Notes: generated by a model from the sequence alone, not told the origin. A DNA stretch of 64,000 nt from Astrothelium macrocarpum (GCA_021030915.1 JAGEMR010000035.1:1-64000), one strand, 5' to 3'. Counted from the first letter of the stretch, positions 10,370-22,177 are shown. Made by a program: numbers and translations.

Positions 10370-11557
10370 TTACGCCTTCAATGGAAGAATATTTGGGATA
10401 GGACCTGCTGGCACAACGTTCATATTGATCGCATTCATCGCATACCCGGCTTTAATCTATATTTTCCGTTAGCCACTCTTTGGGATCGCCAAGCTGGCGC
10501 ACTTACCGCATCAAAATCAGTCGTTTTCTTGAACGCGCCTCCATTCGTCCTCTCGCTCTCGTCCCAATACAATCTTCGCAACCATTGGTCTAACAATGGA
10601 AAATCATGCCTGATCATCTTCAAATTGCACCTGAACATGGTGTGATAGGCCACGTCAAACCGCGCAATTGTCGGGTATAGCCTTATATCAGCCTCTGTGA
10701 TATTCTCTCCAAATAGGTACGGCGTCCTTCTTGACTGTAGGTGATTCTCAACTCGCTGAAGAGATTCAAAGAGGGGATAGACGTGTTCTTCGTATGCATT
10801 CTGTGTAGCAGCAAATCCAGTCTTGTAGACACCGTTATTGATCGTGTCATATATCCAAGCATTCATCTCTTCAATTTCCCCTTGTAGATCCTTCGGAAAA
10901 AGCCCGCCACCAGGCTTATTTGCTTCTCGTAGCTGGGCTGGCAGCAGTTCGTCAAAAGCGGTATAGAACATACGGATAATCTCACTACTCTCATTGCTGA
11001 CTACCGTTTCTTTCTGCTTATCCCAGATCATTGGAACCGTATATCGTGCATTGTAGCTCGGATCGGCTTTCAGATAAAGATCGCGGAGATGGGTAAAACC
11101 GTACAAAGGATCTTTTTCATCAGTTCCAGGAGAACCGTCGTACATCCAACCTTTAGTGGGATCAACGCGATCTCTTCCTCCTATGACCGACAATTGGATA
11201 ATATCTTCGAGGCCCTTGAGAGAGCGCACGATATTGGCACGATGCGCCCAGGGACAGCCTTTGTGAATGTAGAGAACATAGCGGCCTTTCTCAGCTGGAA
11301 AGGCTGATGAAGGATCAGGAGAAATGAAATCGCGAAACGAAGCTTCGCATCCGAGTCATTCGCCAGCTGCTTTACGAATAAGGTTGAAGGAAATTGGGGG
11401 CTAACATATTTGGCGACGAAATTGTCCATCATCATCGGAAAACTTCTCAACCTTTATTTTAGCTTGGCCATTGACCTGAGCCTAAATGACTGTGTATCAG
11501 ACACTGAGGGTATACTGTATAGCATTGTATAAAGAGGCTGACCTTTTCTGTTGCCAT
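10370..11557 (-). CDS. Glutathionyl-hydroquinone reductase / omega-like GST (Ecm4/Gto family)
   Basis: It reduces glutathionyl conjugates using an active-site cysteine and is probably cytosolic or mitochondrial. The four-exon model is 11557-11543, 11481-11406, 11342-10507 and 10456-10370, giving 337 residues, the usual family size. The N-terminus reads MATEKAQVNG. The catalytic motif GCPWAHR lies near residue 62. The second half is the all-alpha GST C-terminal domain (NAWIYDTINNGVYKTGFA, ITEADIRLYPTIARFD). The third intron (GTAAGT...TAG) adds the tail IKAGYAMNAINMN and an ILPL ending. The first two introns were placed because the open frame before the CPWAHR motif is broken by a TGA. Splicing restores a family-like start (DDDGQFRRQ, then SSFRDFIS). 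Confidence 0.92.
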
Positions 11558-11980
11558 GATCTTCTATGAGCTTGTTACTTGTGGAATTCGGTATACGCGG
11601 AGACTCTTAAGCAGTCTATCGTCTCGAACGATCATAAAAATTGGCGAATTCTTACTTGGCCTCATTTCATTCCTAAATACTGCGTCAATCAATCAATTCC
11701 TCATGATTGATTTGTAAACAACCCCCAATTGGATTACCAGACACTCGGTGATCGGAAATAATTGAGTCCGTTGTCCCGAAGTGCTCTTGCCTACGAGGAC
11801 CAACTCCGTGCGTGGAATCCGTCCGATCGAATGATTAGCAAGTACAAGGCACCAGGCGCGGTGACCTGATTTTTGATAATATATTAGTATAGCTTGATAT
11901 TTACCACGCTAAAATTTATACAGAGAATCGAAACATGTCAAATAGCTCCCAGGTGTAATGCAGAAGCTATATTTGTATCG
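11558..11980. other. Intergenic: GST promoter and MSC2 3' region
   Basis: Both flanking genes are on the minus strand. It holds the GST upstream region and the MSC2 3' flank. Nothing else is seen. Confidence 0.5.
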
Positions 11981-14900
11981 TCAAACTCTCCTCTCTCCAC
12001 CTCCGCACCAACATCTCCCTGGTACGTCCCGTTCTACGTGCACCACCACGTCCATTCTTCTCGACGTCAGGAACTGCTCCACCCTGTCTCGCACGTCCTC
12101 AAGATCTGCAGCCTTGGAAGCGATGACGTGAATGACGCCAAGAACCTTTGGCTGTCCTGCTGGAAAATGCTCAACTTCACTTTCATTGCTTTGACCATGA
12201 TCGTGCCTCTGATCTTGGCACTCATTGCGGTGCTTATGATCGTGCGCATGCGTGAGATCATGTTCATGACCGTGATCATGGCCGTGATGACTATGATGAT
12301 GGTGGTGATGATCATGGTCATGTTCATGACCATGCTTATGAGAAGGCTCTGCATCCTCAATCCAAAAGCGGGGAACGTTGTATCCGACAACTCCTCTTAG
12401 CCCGCTTAGCTCTTGTAGCGTATTCCGAATGCCGTACTCGACATCTCCTGGGAGAGACAGAAGCAGGTTCTTTCCAGAACTGATGACTAGGGGAACGGCG
12501 GATCCAAAGATAAGTATGGCAATAATCAAAGTTGCTGTCGGGTCCCATCCATTCCAGGGATAAAACTTTGTCAGCAAAGTTGAAACGATCACAGCGACGG
12601 AGCCTAGGGCGTCTGCAAGGACGTGCAACCAGATACCAATCATGTTCTCATTTGAATGAGCATGGTGATGATTATGCTGAGCAAGCACCTTGGGGAGAGG
12701 TGGTGAAGACTCCGGATTGTCTGCGCTAAATGGTGTTGGAGGAAACGGTGTCGGAGGGACAGACGAATGGGAATGTGAGTGACCATGTTCGTGATCGTGC
12801 CCATGGTGCGCGTGGCCAAATGCAAATAGACCAACCATGTTGACGAGGAAACCAAGCACAGAGACTGTTAGCAACTCGTCAATTCGACGAAGTGGCTCGT
12901 CTTCAGCATATTCCGAGATGGCCTCGAAAACGAATTCGACGCTTACAAGACTATTACCATTAGTCAAATCGGCAAGACTGAATTTTCAATTGGGCGAAAT
13001 TTACCAGAGAAAAACTCCATTACCGAAACCTGAAAGTGTGTTCAGCTTCCCCCAACCGTACGGTTTGTCTGGTGTCGGAGGCCATTTACTGGCCACGGCC
13101 GCAAAGAGTCCGACTAGAAGCCCTAGGCAATCGAAGAACATATGTACAGTGTCACTAAGTAATCCTAATGATCCAGTAACAAATCCGTAGAATGCTTGGA
13201 CAAGCATGAACGAAAAGTTTAATCTGTTGCCATCAAAAATCAAGAGTCAGCCCATCACAGCTTGGAAGATTGGGATAGAAACAGACTTGCTAAACCAAAA
13301 GTTATTCGGATACTTACGTGGTAAAATATAGAATACGCCTCGAGTCCTTTTCCAATAGTATACCGTGAAGAACGCCATGCTCATCGCAGTGATCAAGTAG
13401 GAATCCAGTAAAGGCAGAATGCGTCTTGCAAGGGCGATGATCATGATCATGATTGTGGTCATGTTCCTTTGATTTACCGTGCTGAAAGGTGCAATCAAGT
13501 TCCACTCCGATCATGAGGATACTGGGTAAGATTGCAGCAAACCACTCTATCCCTGAACGAGCTTTGAAAGCCAGAAGTGCAGAAACCGCGAGACTCATGA
13601 TTGCAAAACCTGCTCGACCTCGCTTGCGGATTGACATTGACTCTGCAGAAAACACAAGAGCAATGCCGCATGCCGCTGAGAGAAAGGTAAAAACATTCCC
13701 GCTCGAGTACATCCACGGAACAGATGATGGAGAAAAGATTGTGCCCAATACAGTTAGTATAAAGAGTGCGAACGCAGAGACCAAAGTCATGTCAGCGTTT
13801 TGAGTCGACGATGTTAGATTTGAAGTCAGCGTAGGTGTCACCCAGGTAATGAGTCCCGCTGAAGCAGATGAGTTTTCCGAGCCAGCAATATGCAATTTTC
13901 TTCTAGAGGACGGCAAAGGCAATTGAAAGGCGGTGAGCGATAAAATAAGTAAGATGTACCCAAGGAGAAGAGATGGTGCATTAGCTGGCGTTGTCGTCCA
14001 GACATCGAACAGGATTTGAAGGACCAAAGCACCGAACGTGAATTTATTCGTGAGAAGTGCTCGGGTTTTCTCTCTGAGGGTGTCTGCTTTGGAAGTGCCT
14101 GCATTTGTGCTCCCTGCTATTGTCGCCGCCAGAAGGATAAGACCAACCTGCATGCCACCCAATTTGATGGCTGCAAATAAGGGCATAAGTATCGAGAGGG
14201 CCCTCGAGAAAGCATCTGCAATTGCTCCAGGTTTAGTCACTTGTGTAATGAAGTCTTCGATAGAAGAATCAGGCTTGTGACGCGACTTGCGCCGACTCAA
14301 AAAGCCTTCTGGCGTAGTCTGTCGAGCAATTAAGCCAGAGCATAGCAGAATGGCAGTTGTTAATCCAGCTGCTGGGAGCAACCCGGAAAACAGAGAGGAA
14401 ATATGTCTTGCACCTTCTTGGCCAGAAAGGACCAGTGATAAACGAGTGTATGCTGAAATTGGCTGAAGCTTTCCTTCGGCATCTACTAAAGCGAGTGAGG
14501 ATGCAGAGCCCAAGACGAATGGCAAAGGAATCAACAACGCAACCAATGACTCGGGAAGACTAAATATCCTACTCTACTGTCAGCGAACATGTATGGCCAC
14601 GGTGGTTGTGTGCATTACCTAGACCACGCTGACGGAGCATTCGCTAATTCAGCAGATGAAAGAGGACGACCAAGGTCAGATATGCCTCTTGCACGTCCCG
14701 ACTTCATATCATCCACCAACGCGTAGTCGCTGCCAGCCTTTGTATCGAAAGGAGCTTTTGCACCGGAGGGAGATGTTGCAGAGTCTGGTGGGGTAGGTGG
14801 CCTACGATCGAATACACCAAGATCTCCGAGGGATTTGTTCTTTTTGATAGTCATTCCATCTGCTGGCGATGAAGGTACTGCACTCAACGGGGCTAGGTAA

Positions 14901-15001
14901 CCGGTTCGGGAGCGCTGGTGGCCATGGCCATGCAATGCATAGCCATTGCCCCTAATGAAGCCATTGACACTGGTTGGAGGAAGAGCGTAGGACGAGGCCA
15001 T
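11981..15001 (-). CDS. msc2: Zinc transporter of the CDF family, Msc2/ZnT5-like
   Basis: Msc2-type cation diffusion facilitators move zinc into the early secretory pathway (ER). The four-exon model is 15001-14619, 14559-13318, 13223-13005 and 12950-11981, giving 937 residues. The N-terminal 130 residues are hydrophilic. A block of many hydrophobic segments follows (about 135-550), then the CDF core: NFSFMLVQAFYGFVTGSLGL, LLSDTVHMFFDCLGLLVGL with the zinc-binding HxxxD, and later IWLHVLADALGSVAVI with the second HxxxD. Very His-rich loops lie before the core (KEHDHNHDHDH), inside it (HAHHGHDHEHGHSH) and in the cytosolic tail (a His/Asp stretch near 12190-12330). Splice joins are phase-consistent and keep the core continuous. 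It is divergent from ALG1. Confidence 0.93.
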
Positions 15002-15436
15002 AGCAAAGTAGGCAGGCTCGCCAGTGTTGTATACCTTACTGAGGCGGGGATGTTATCTGGGTCGATTGCAGCTACCTGTGATCGGGAGTTGAGCGCGTTC
15101 AGTGCGCGCGTGCTGTTCTTTGTATTAGCATTGGTACTTGACAATGCATTGAGCATGGCAGGACAGGTAGACCTTGTAACGAATTGACATGGCCTCTTCA
15201 GAAGAGGAGGAAGAGGCCAGTCAGTATCTAGCAATCATGGCCCGCCTTGACAGCGGCTACACAGTGTGCACCGGTCCTGAATAGGGGGGATCTGAACACG
15301 CAGGGTCGCCGCCACCGGCCCCTGCAAGATTGTACATCTGGCGTCATTAGCGCACAGGTCCCTGTTGGCGCTACTACACCTCCGACTTTTAAAGAGCCGT
15401 CTAGGAAATCATCATGAAATAGCAGAATGGATCAGG
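15002..15436. promoter_or_regulatory. Shared promoter region of MSC2 (-) and ALG1 (+)
   Basis: 435 bases separate two divergent start codons, so both promoters must lie here. I see no specific element that I could name with confidence. Confidence 0.5.
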
Positions 15437-16921
15437 ATGGTTGTGTCATGGCTGAATACGATATGGCAGCTCGCGTTGACAGTGGCCATGATCGGGTCGA
15501 CTCTGTTCACCATCATCTTACTGACTCTACCCACGCAATACAATCCAGACCCAAAGGAACTGTTGAAAGATGAATCCCATGACGACCAGAGTAGAAAACG
15601 CCACGAAGCAGCTACTGGCGACAGCCATTCCAATGATCTACCTACCACCAAAACGCTTCGGACTTCTGTTCAGGTGCTGGTCCTGGGCGACATTGGTCGA
15701 AGCCCACGGATGCAATATCACGCGCTGAGCATAGCCAATGCTGGAGGCAATGTAGATATCATTGGCTATCAAGAATCTGATGTGCACCCGGATATTCTGT
15801 CAAATAAATCCATAGGCATTGTACCATTGCCTCCCATTTCCTCTAGTCTTCATACGGGGAACAAATTTCTCTTCTTGTTATTCGGTCCGCTCAAAGTACT
15901 ATTCCAGACATGGAACCTGTATCGCACGCTTGGATACCGGACGAAGCCTGCGAAATGGATGCTTGTCCAAAATCCTCCTTCAATACCGACCCTTGCTGTC
16001 GCTCTCATGGTCTGTTTCTTTAGAAATACAAAGCTTGTTATTGATTGGCACAATTTTGGCTACTCTATTCTTGCGCTTAGGCTGGGACCTTCTCATCCAT
16101 TGGTCAAGATCTCAAAGTGGTACGAATTTACCTTTGCCAGATTTGCTTCAGCACATTTCACCGTGACGAATGCTATGGCTCGCGTTCTGAAAAGAGCTTC
16201 TGGCATCAGTGCTCTAACTCTGCATGATCGACCTCCTAATTATTTTCAGCCTCTCTCCGCAGATCAGCGGAGAGACTTCTTGAAGCGTCTTCGAGATACT
16301 ACGCGGCTCCCGGACTTCATGATTGATGGCATCCACAGTGGTCGTTGCAAATTACTTGTGAGCTCGACATCATGGACCGCTGATGAGGATTTTCAACTCT
16401 TGCTAGACGCTTTGGTAGAATACTCAAAGCGTGCTGTCGTAAGTCGTGGCAATCTGCCGTACGTGATTGCCATTATCACAGGAAAGGGCCCACAGAAAGA
16501 ATATTACCTAAACAAAATCGACTCATTGGTAGAGCAGGAAAAACTTGCTGCTGTTACCATTCAGACTGCTTGGCTAAGTTCTGATGACTATGCCACGTTG
16601 TTAGGTTCCGCGGACTTGGGTATTTCTCTGCACAAATCATCCTCTGGAGTTGATCTTCCAATGAAAGTTGTTGACATGTTTGGAACCGGATTACCCGTTG
16701 TAGGCTGGAGCAAATTTGAAGCTTGGCCGGAACTTGTAAAGGAGCGCGTGAATGGGCGAGGATTCGAGAACGTTGATGAGCTTGTAGCTATTCTTGTTGA
16801 TCTCTTTGGAGAAGAATCGCAAGATTTGGCCATCTTAAAAAAGGGAGCTCTGGAGGAAGGAAAGACAAGATGGGATGATGAATGGAAGCCCATTGCAGGA
16901 AAGTTGTTTAGACTGAATTAA
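15437..16921 (+). CDS. alg1: Chitobiosyldiphosphodolichol beta-mannosyltransferase Alg1
   Basis: It adds the first mannose to GlcNAc2-PP-dolichol on the cytosolic face of the ER in N-glycan precursor synthesis (GT33 family). It is a single exon of 494 residues from the first ATG in frame (MVVSWLNTIWQ). The frame is open further upstream to 15365 but without ATG. A signal-anchor segment lies at about residues 10-32. Family landmarks are VLVLGDIGRSPRMQYHA near residue 78, KLVIDWHNFGYSILAL near residue 200, and the C-terminal ADLGISLHKSSSGVDLPMKV and DMFGTGLPVVGW donor-binding region near residues 395-430. Length and motifs fit the fungal enzyme. No intron. Confidence 0.95.
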   Translation: MVVSWLNTIWQLALTVAMIGSTLFTIILLTLPTQYNPDPKELLKDESHDDQSRKRHEAATGDSHSNDLPTTKTLRTSVQVLVLGDIGRSPRMQYHALSIANAGGNVDIIGYQESDVHPDILSNKSIGIVPLPPISSSLHTGNKFLFLLFGPLKVLFQTWNLYRTLGYRTKPAKWMLVQNPPSIPTLAVALMVCFFRNTKLVIDWHNFGYSILALRLGPSHPLVKISKWYEFTFARFASAHFTVTNAMARVLKRASGISALTLHDRPPNYFQPLSADQRRDFLKRLRDTTRLPDFMIDGIHSGRCKLLVSSTSWTADEDFQLLLDALVEYSKRAVVSRGNLPYVIAIITGKGPQKEYYLNKIDSLVEQEKLAAVTIQTAWLSSDDYATLLGSADLGISLHKSSSGVDLPMKVVDMFGTGLPVVGWSKFEAWPELVKERVNGRGFENVDELVAILVDLFGEESQDLAILKKGALEEGKTRWDDEWKPIAGKLFRLN

Positions 16922-17246
16922 TCGAAAAAGATCTCAAGTAGGCTATTGATAAGCGAATAAGAAATGTCACCCGCGATTGCAAGAGATGTAATTCGTCGAA
17001 GCCTCCTGAGGACCCCAGGTTATTTGAAGCATTCAGAAATCGTGAACAAATTCGCTGGGAAATAAACTTCAGTAATTCCTCTACCCATATTGCTGAGGGC
17101 CTCCCTAAAGTGTGTGGGGCGAATTATCTCTCGCGGTCGCTGGTGATATATTTTATTGCACCCTTGAATAAGAACCTTGCGGTCCTCGACGAATAGGGCT
17201 GGACTGCCTAAGTTTATAAACCATCTCGGCCGGCCTTGCTTAAGTC
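16922..17246. other. Intergenic between ALG1 and TFIIIC gene, with a dispersed repeat
   Basis: The 3' flank of ALG1 and the 5' flank of the next gene. It contains the repeat at 17094-17140. An imperfect inverted pair (ATTCGTCGA near 16989 and TCGACGAAT near 17187) flanks the repeat and may mark the ends of a small inserted unit. Confidence 0.5.
17094..17140 (+). repeat. Dispersed repeat copy 2 (matches 6836-6889)
   Basis: It begins TGAGGGCCTCC and continues GTGTGTGGGGCGAATTATCT, then CTCGCGGTCG. It matches the right end of the MITE-like unit at 6.8 kb with small gaps. It lies about 100 bases upstream of the start of the TFIIIC gene. Confidence 0.65.
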
Positions 17247-19899
17247 ATGGCACTTCAACAAGTTCTCAATGTCTGGCCCACAGCACCAGATTGTACCAAA
17301 TGGTCCAAAGACTACGAGCTAGCTATTGCGGCTGGCGAGCAAGTCGTAATCTTGGTATGTTCATTCATATTTTTGCATCTGGCTAGTTCGACTGATGCTC
17401 CAATTCCGAGATTCCAAAATTGCGGAAAGGACCGGGGCAGGATAAACGCACTTCCAGATTCAGACCGAAATTACACGAAGAGCACATCACCAGTGCCAGC
17501 GATGACTGGTATCCTTTATTCCTCAAAACCAATGCGTTCAAACAGGAAGAAGTGCCCATGTTCAAGCCCACGGGTTTTAACATCTGGTCAATCGGCGAAG
17601 AAGAGTCAACTCGATTGATTGTTGCGCTTGATTGGACCTCCTACCCTATCGCAAAGCACCAGAGATACGCGCTCGGTATACTGACTTCTAATCATGTTTT
17701 GGCTGTTTGGGCGTCAAATTCGACTCCCACAGAGCTTCAGACCTGGGAACGGATTCTGATAATAAATCATGCGCTCGATTCGTACTTTGGGTCCGAAGGG
17801 GCTGATGAAAATATTTGGAGGTTGCGGCGCCGGATTCGCTCATTTGCCTGGTCTCCTCGGGTCTACCACAATTCCCAAAGGACTCCGCTATGCGCTCAAT
17901 ATCTGGCTCTTGCCAATGAATACAATGAAATCATAGTCGTCGCTCTCCAAACGCCCCTCAATGTCTTGGAGCCAGGGGTAAAGTCTTGGGATGTCACCGT
18001 ATTATTCCACTTTGCCATCACCTCAGATACATATGACCCTATACAGTACTCTTCTCAACTCAAACACTATACGGAGACATGCAGATTTGCGAGCCATATA
18101 GCGTGGAGTCCTTGGCGTATAGCTGGAGGAAGAATTTGTTCAGTGCTCGCTTTCATTAAAGGCGGGCAGCTTAGCTTGAAACGCCTCAAGCTTACTGGAG
18201 TTCTACCGGATGTGCGTTTGGAAATTGACGATGACTTGACCATTCCAGGTTTACCTCGAGCCTTTACTGGCCCCATACAGTGGGTGCCTGACAGTCTCGA
18301 GACTTATACAAATGTAGACGAGTCTCATTTGAAGCAAACGACTCTTTGCGCATTCTCCAACAGCGAAGTTTACGAATTGACTTTGAACCTCGTGGAATCT
18401 CTCAAATCTCACATCTCTACGCGAGATTTGGATGGTAGATGGGATGACGTTTCAGGTACCGCGTCGGCAGCCCCAGTTTGTCTTGCCATCATCTTGAGCC
18501 CTTCCTGACATTTTCATAGGAATGACATACACTCAAGGACGGAGTGGAGACAATATGCTACATTTTACTTCCATATATTCCCCCGTCTCGTCCGTGACGA
18601 CAAATCTCGCACTACCTTTTGACGTGCGACTGGAAGTCCCTACTTTACCGTGGCAACGTAATATCCTTCAGCATCAAGCACTGTTTAGTGCAAAATACAA
18701 ACTAGATGGAAACGCAACCACCAAGAACTGGGGCATTACCGCTTCAGCACACGGGGAGTTACTTGCAACATGCATTACTCTGCATCCGACCGATCAGATA
18801 CAATACGCTATTGCGGCTGACCAGTTTTGCCAAATCACAATGACCATGGCACGCGGCACGGAACAGGGTTTCTACTTTGCTCGTAATTGCCATGTTGAAG
18901 GTAGGTTACCTCTTGCCTTGACAATACAAAAGACTCACGTTTTGTAGATTTTAGCTCAGAGGCTATAATGTTTAGTATTAGAAATTGGGTTGAAACTTGT
19001 GGTTCAACTGCTGAAGAAATCAGAGCTGCATTGGAAATGGAGATTGATCCTGCCTTTGCAAGAATCGGAATACTTCCGACAAACGATCATCGCAAGCATG
19101 AAATTCACAAGTATAAGTTATCGTTCAATCTTGAGATTGTGTGCTGACATATCACAGCGCTTTCGAAGCTACCATTTCGGATGGGACCTTGAAGAATACA
19201 GAAGCTCTGGTCAATATTACGAGAGAGCTAATGATGATCAATCATGGTCTCAGAGGCAAGGCATACCGCAATGTGCTTCGATTTATTGAACCGTTGAGTA
19301 CACATGAGCTGGCGATCGAGGAAGACTGGCTTGGAATTTGCCCACTGGAAACAATACTCTCTGTTCCGTCGCATCTCTATGATGATACCTCGGTCTTGAG
19401 TCAGCGCTTAATTGCAGCCCATAGCAGCGCTTACGCCAAATTCAATGGACGTCCGATGAGTGACTTGAACTTTGATGAAAGCTGTGTAATCTGCGGATCC
19501 ACTATTGCCTTTGAAGATCCTTTCGAGGCACTTTGCAAAGGAGAAAACATGCATAGATTTGGTACGTACTGTTACATCTCCCAAAGTTCTGCATCCAGAG
19601 TAGCGTAGCGATCTACCCTTGTGAAACATTGTTCTAACTTTCTACTAGCTCGCTGTAGATTGACGTTTCTTGCTATTCAGACTCCATTCGTGACCCGACG
19701 ATGTGGTATCTGTGGTAAGCAGTATTTAAAAGAAGAATTTCTCGTAGGAGACGATCTGGAGCAAGCCGAACCAATACGACAACCCCAGAATAAACGACGT
19801 CGCGGTGTAGAGAATGGAGGACCGAAAATATCCTTGGCCCGTTTGTTATTCGCTGTGTGCGAGAGATGCACATTTTGCGGTGGGAAATTCATTGGTTAG
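17247..19899 (+). CDS. TFIIIC subunit with C-terminal zinc finger (Tfc9/sfc9, TFIIIC90-like)
   Basis: This is a likely subunit of the RNA polymerase III factor TFIIIC, which recruits TFIIIB to tRNA genes. The six-exon model is 17247-17354, 17411-18455, 18520-18900, 18948-19110, 19158-19561 and 19649-19899, giving 783 residues. The N-terminal half is beta-rich without simple motifs, as in the WD-like TFIIIC90 N-terminal domain (VLNVWPTAPDCTKWSKDYEL at the start). The last 150 residues carry paired cysteines: ESCVICGS, ALCKGENMHRFARC, RRCGICGKQYL and CERCTFCGG. These fit the putative zinc-finger domain of TFIIIC. The last two joins bring these cysteines into one frame. The subunit name is by family resemblance and less certain than the TFIIIC assignment. 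Confidence 0.85.
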
Positions 19900-20101
19900 A
19901 ATTACGGACTAGGCCGGCAATGAAGAATGCAATTTACCGTACCAGGCGACGGGCATTCCACAGCGTTTGCTTGACAGGGTTCTAAACTTGTCACTGAACC
20001 ACATGCGTAAATTCCAGGATGGCTAACAAAGGCTGATGACGCAAATACACTCGAAATGACTTTTGTAACTGTTTTTTTTCCTGGACTGCGTGAAGACATG
20101 A

Positions 20102-22177
20102 ATGTCTCACGGCCGCAAACGTACGAACCCGTTTCCGGCAATATCACCCAATCTCTTCGATGAAAGTGATTTATTTCTCACGCCAGTCGACATCGGATGG
20201 CAATCCAACATGGAGAGCACTCTGGCAACGAAGATCGAAAAGGGCGCAAGACTCTCGGGTTCCCCAGCAAATTCGCCTCGGATTGTGTCTGGGCGAGCCA
20301 GTCCAGTAAAGAGCGAGGAGGGAAAAATGGAGCAAGGATTGGAGTCAATTCATCACCAACACGATCCTGGGATGAGAACTACAGATTTCTTCGATGATAC
20401 GTCAGATACTGCGAGCGATCCGGCTAAATCTGCAGGCTTCTCTCACACGGCGAAAAATGGCGACGAGAGAGAGAGAAGAGTATCATTCACAGGTCCCAAA
20501 ACATCGCAGAATGAGGGTAATGCTTCAAATGCGCTCGAACAGTACCGAGAATCTGCTTTAAACAAGTCATCCAAAGAATCTAGGCTGCATCCATTCTTAA
20601 GACTTTCAAGTAGCTACGGTGCTCATCACGGTAAATCCTCCTTATTCGAGAAGACGGAGCCATCGTACACAGGCTCAGGCCATGAGCTACCGGCAGCTAA
20701 TCCTCGGCGTTTACTCTTTCAGAGTTCAGGTGTCGGACAAGAATATCAGCAAGACTCGTCTCCTCGGGCTTCTTTGGCATTAAATAAGAAATCGAGGGAG
20801 ACGTCTCTAAACGCCCAGAATGATAGGATACTCGGTGCTCATACTATTACAATGCGAGCCCTCCTTCATGATGAGGACTTTGGTCGCGACATCATGAGTC
20901 CGCTCACAGAGGAACCTAGAGTCTCAAATCTCTTTGCATCACTTGGGGATCGTTTGGAAGAAAAGCCAGATCCTTTCAACGTTCATGGTCGAAAAAGATC
21001 CGAGTCTGCTCCAGCTCGAAAACGGGTTTCGCTTGTCCCTCCGCCTATCAACGTGAATTCTCCAAAGCGTACGCTTCCAGAAGACATTGTACGGACTCCT
21101 TATCCCTTTTATAAACACAAAGACACAACGTCACTACGGCACGACTCGGTTCTCAAATCCTCTCCAGGTCAAGGCAACCCTGTCCCCAATCGACCTTCCA
21201 GCCACGACTCGAAGTTTCACACCAGCCGTGACAATATCGACTGTATCCTCACACTCTCTATGCGATGTACAAATCCCACTCGTGCTCCTCCACGCATTTC
21301 CCATCTCGTCATCCCCTCCACGACCAACGACTTCCGCACCGTCCGCGACTCCACCCTCGATATCCGCGAAAAGCATTTCGACGGCCTGGCCTTCGACGAC
21401 GCCGAGCTTTTCCGCCGTCTTCGAAACGAATATGCAAAGTTCGCAGGGCCGTGGCGCTTTCTCTCCGCTCGCGTGCTCACGCGTGTAGCCGTAGTCGCGG
21501 GCGATGCCGTCTCTTCTGGCGAGGATAGCAGCAATCCTCACCATAGACGGCTTGGCTCGACGTACGGTTCCACACCTACTGAAATTGATAGCGACCGCCA
21601 TGTCCCACGCCTCCGGCCCTCCCATCCTACCGACCCTTTCACCGAAGTCCACTTCCTCCGACACCTGCGCTCTCCTTCTCTCGGAGCCGCTCGGTACAGC
21701 TGGGTCCATTGGGCCCGTAACGTCGCAACGCCATCAGCTGACTCCATCTCCTTCCATCATCGGTCTTCTTCGGCTTCCTCGTATGAGCCCTTTGAGCCGC
21801 ATCGGCCTCCACCACCACCACCACCACCTCAACAGCGTCGCGAGTCAAATTGGCCGCTACCGGACGAAGATTGTGAACAGGTAGGGAGCGGAGAGCAATG
21901 GGAACCGGCGAGACTGGAGTTTGTGACCGGGTGGGGGGTCCGGCGAATATCGGGCGCGGTCTTGAGCGTGATTGTGCTGGCGATAGCGGCGGCAGTGGTA
22001 TGGACATTGGTGGGTTTACCGCGGAAAGATTTGGGAACACTGCCAGGGTATGGTGACGAAGGATTCAGAGATGCAGGAGGAAGGGTGAGCACGGGTTGTT
22101 TGCTGGGATTGCTGGTGTTGATTGTGGGTTGGACTGGGGTAGGAGGCTGGATTTGGGTGTCGTGGGCAATGATGTAG
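20102..22177 (+). CDS. Uncharacterised protein with two C-terminal membrane spans
   Basis: A single exon of 691 residues starting at ATG. I do not recognise a named family. Residues 1-370 are Ser/Pro/Arg-rich and look disordered, with short basic patches such as GRKRTNP and KRSESAPARKRVS. A denser segment near 380-480 (CILTLSMRCTNPTRAPPRIS, then FDDAELFRRLRNEYAKFAGP, RFLSARVLTRV) looks folded and is the best place to look for conservation. A His/Pro stretch and poly-Pro run follow near 575. Two hydrophobic spans end the protein, about 625-648 and 668-690. The 3' half is richer in GC at third positions than the 5' half. A role at a membrane is inference. Confidence 0.75.
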   Translation: MSHGRKRTNPFPAISPNLFDESDLFLTPVDIGWQSNMESTLATKIEKGARLSGSPANSPRIVSGRASPVKSEEGKMEQGLESIHHQHDPGMRTTDFFDDTSDTASDPAKSAGFSHTAKNGDERERRVSFTGPKTSQNEGNASNALEQYRESALNKSSKESRLHPFLRLSSSYGAHHGKSSLFEKTEPSYTGSGHELPAANPRRLLFQSSGVGQEYQQDSSPRASLALNKKSRETSLNAQNDRILGAHTITMRALLHDEDFGRDIMSPLTEEPRVSNLFASLGDRLEEKPDPFNVHGRKRSESAPARKRVSLVPPPINVNSPKRTLPEDIVRTPYPFYKHKDTTSLRHDSVLKSSPGQGNPVPNRPSSHDSKFHTSRDNIDCILTLSMRCTNPTRAPPRISHLVIPSTTNDFRTVRDSTLDIREKHFDGLAFDDAELFRRLRNEYAKFAGPWRFLSARVLTRVAVVAGDAVSSGEDSSNPHHRRLGSTYGSTPTEIDSDRHVPRLRPSHPTDPFTEVHFLRHLRSPSLGAARYSWVHWARNVATPSADSISFHHRSSSASSYEPFEPHRPPPPPPPPQQRRESNWPLPDEDCEQVGSGEQWEPARLEFVTGWGVRRISGAVLSVIVLAIAAAVVWTLVGLPRKDLGTLPGYGDEGFRDAGGRVSTGCLLGLLVLIVGWTGVGGWIWVSWAMM

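Noticed and set aside
21134..21709. 191-codon frame antisense to the two-TM unknown gene
   Set aside because: Shadow of a GC-rich coding region; no ATG-supported start or domain.
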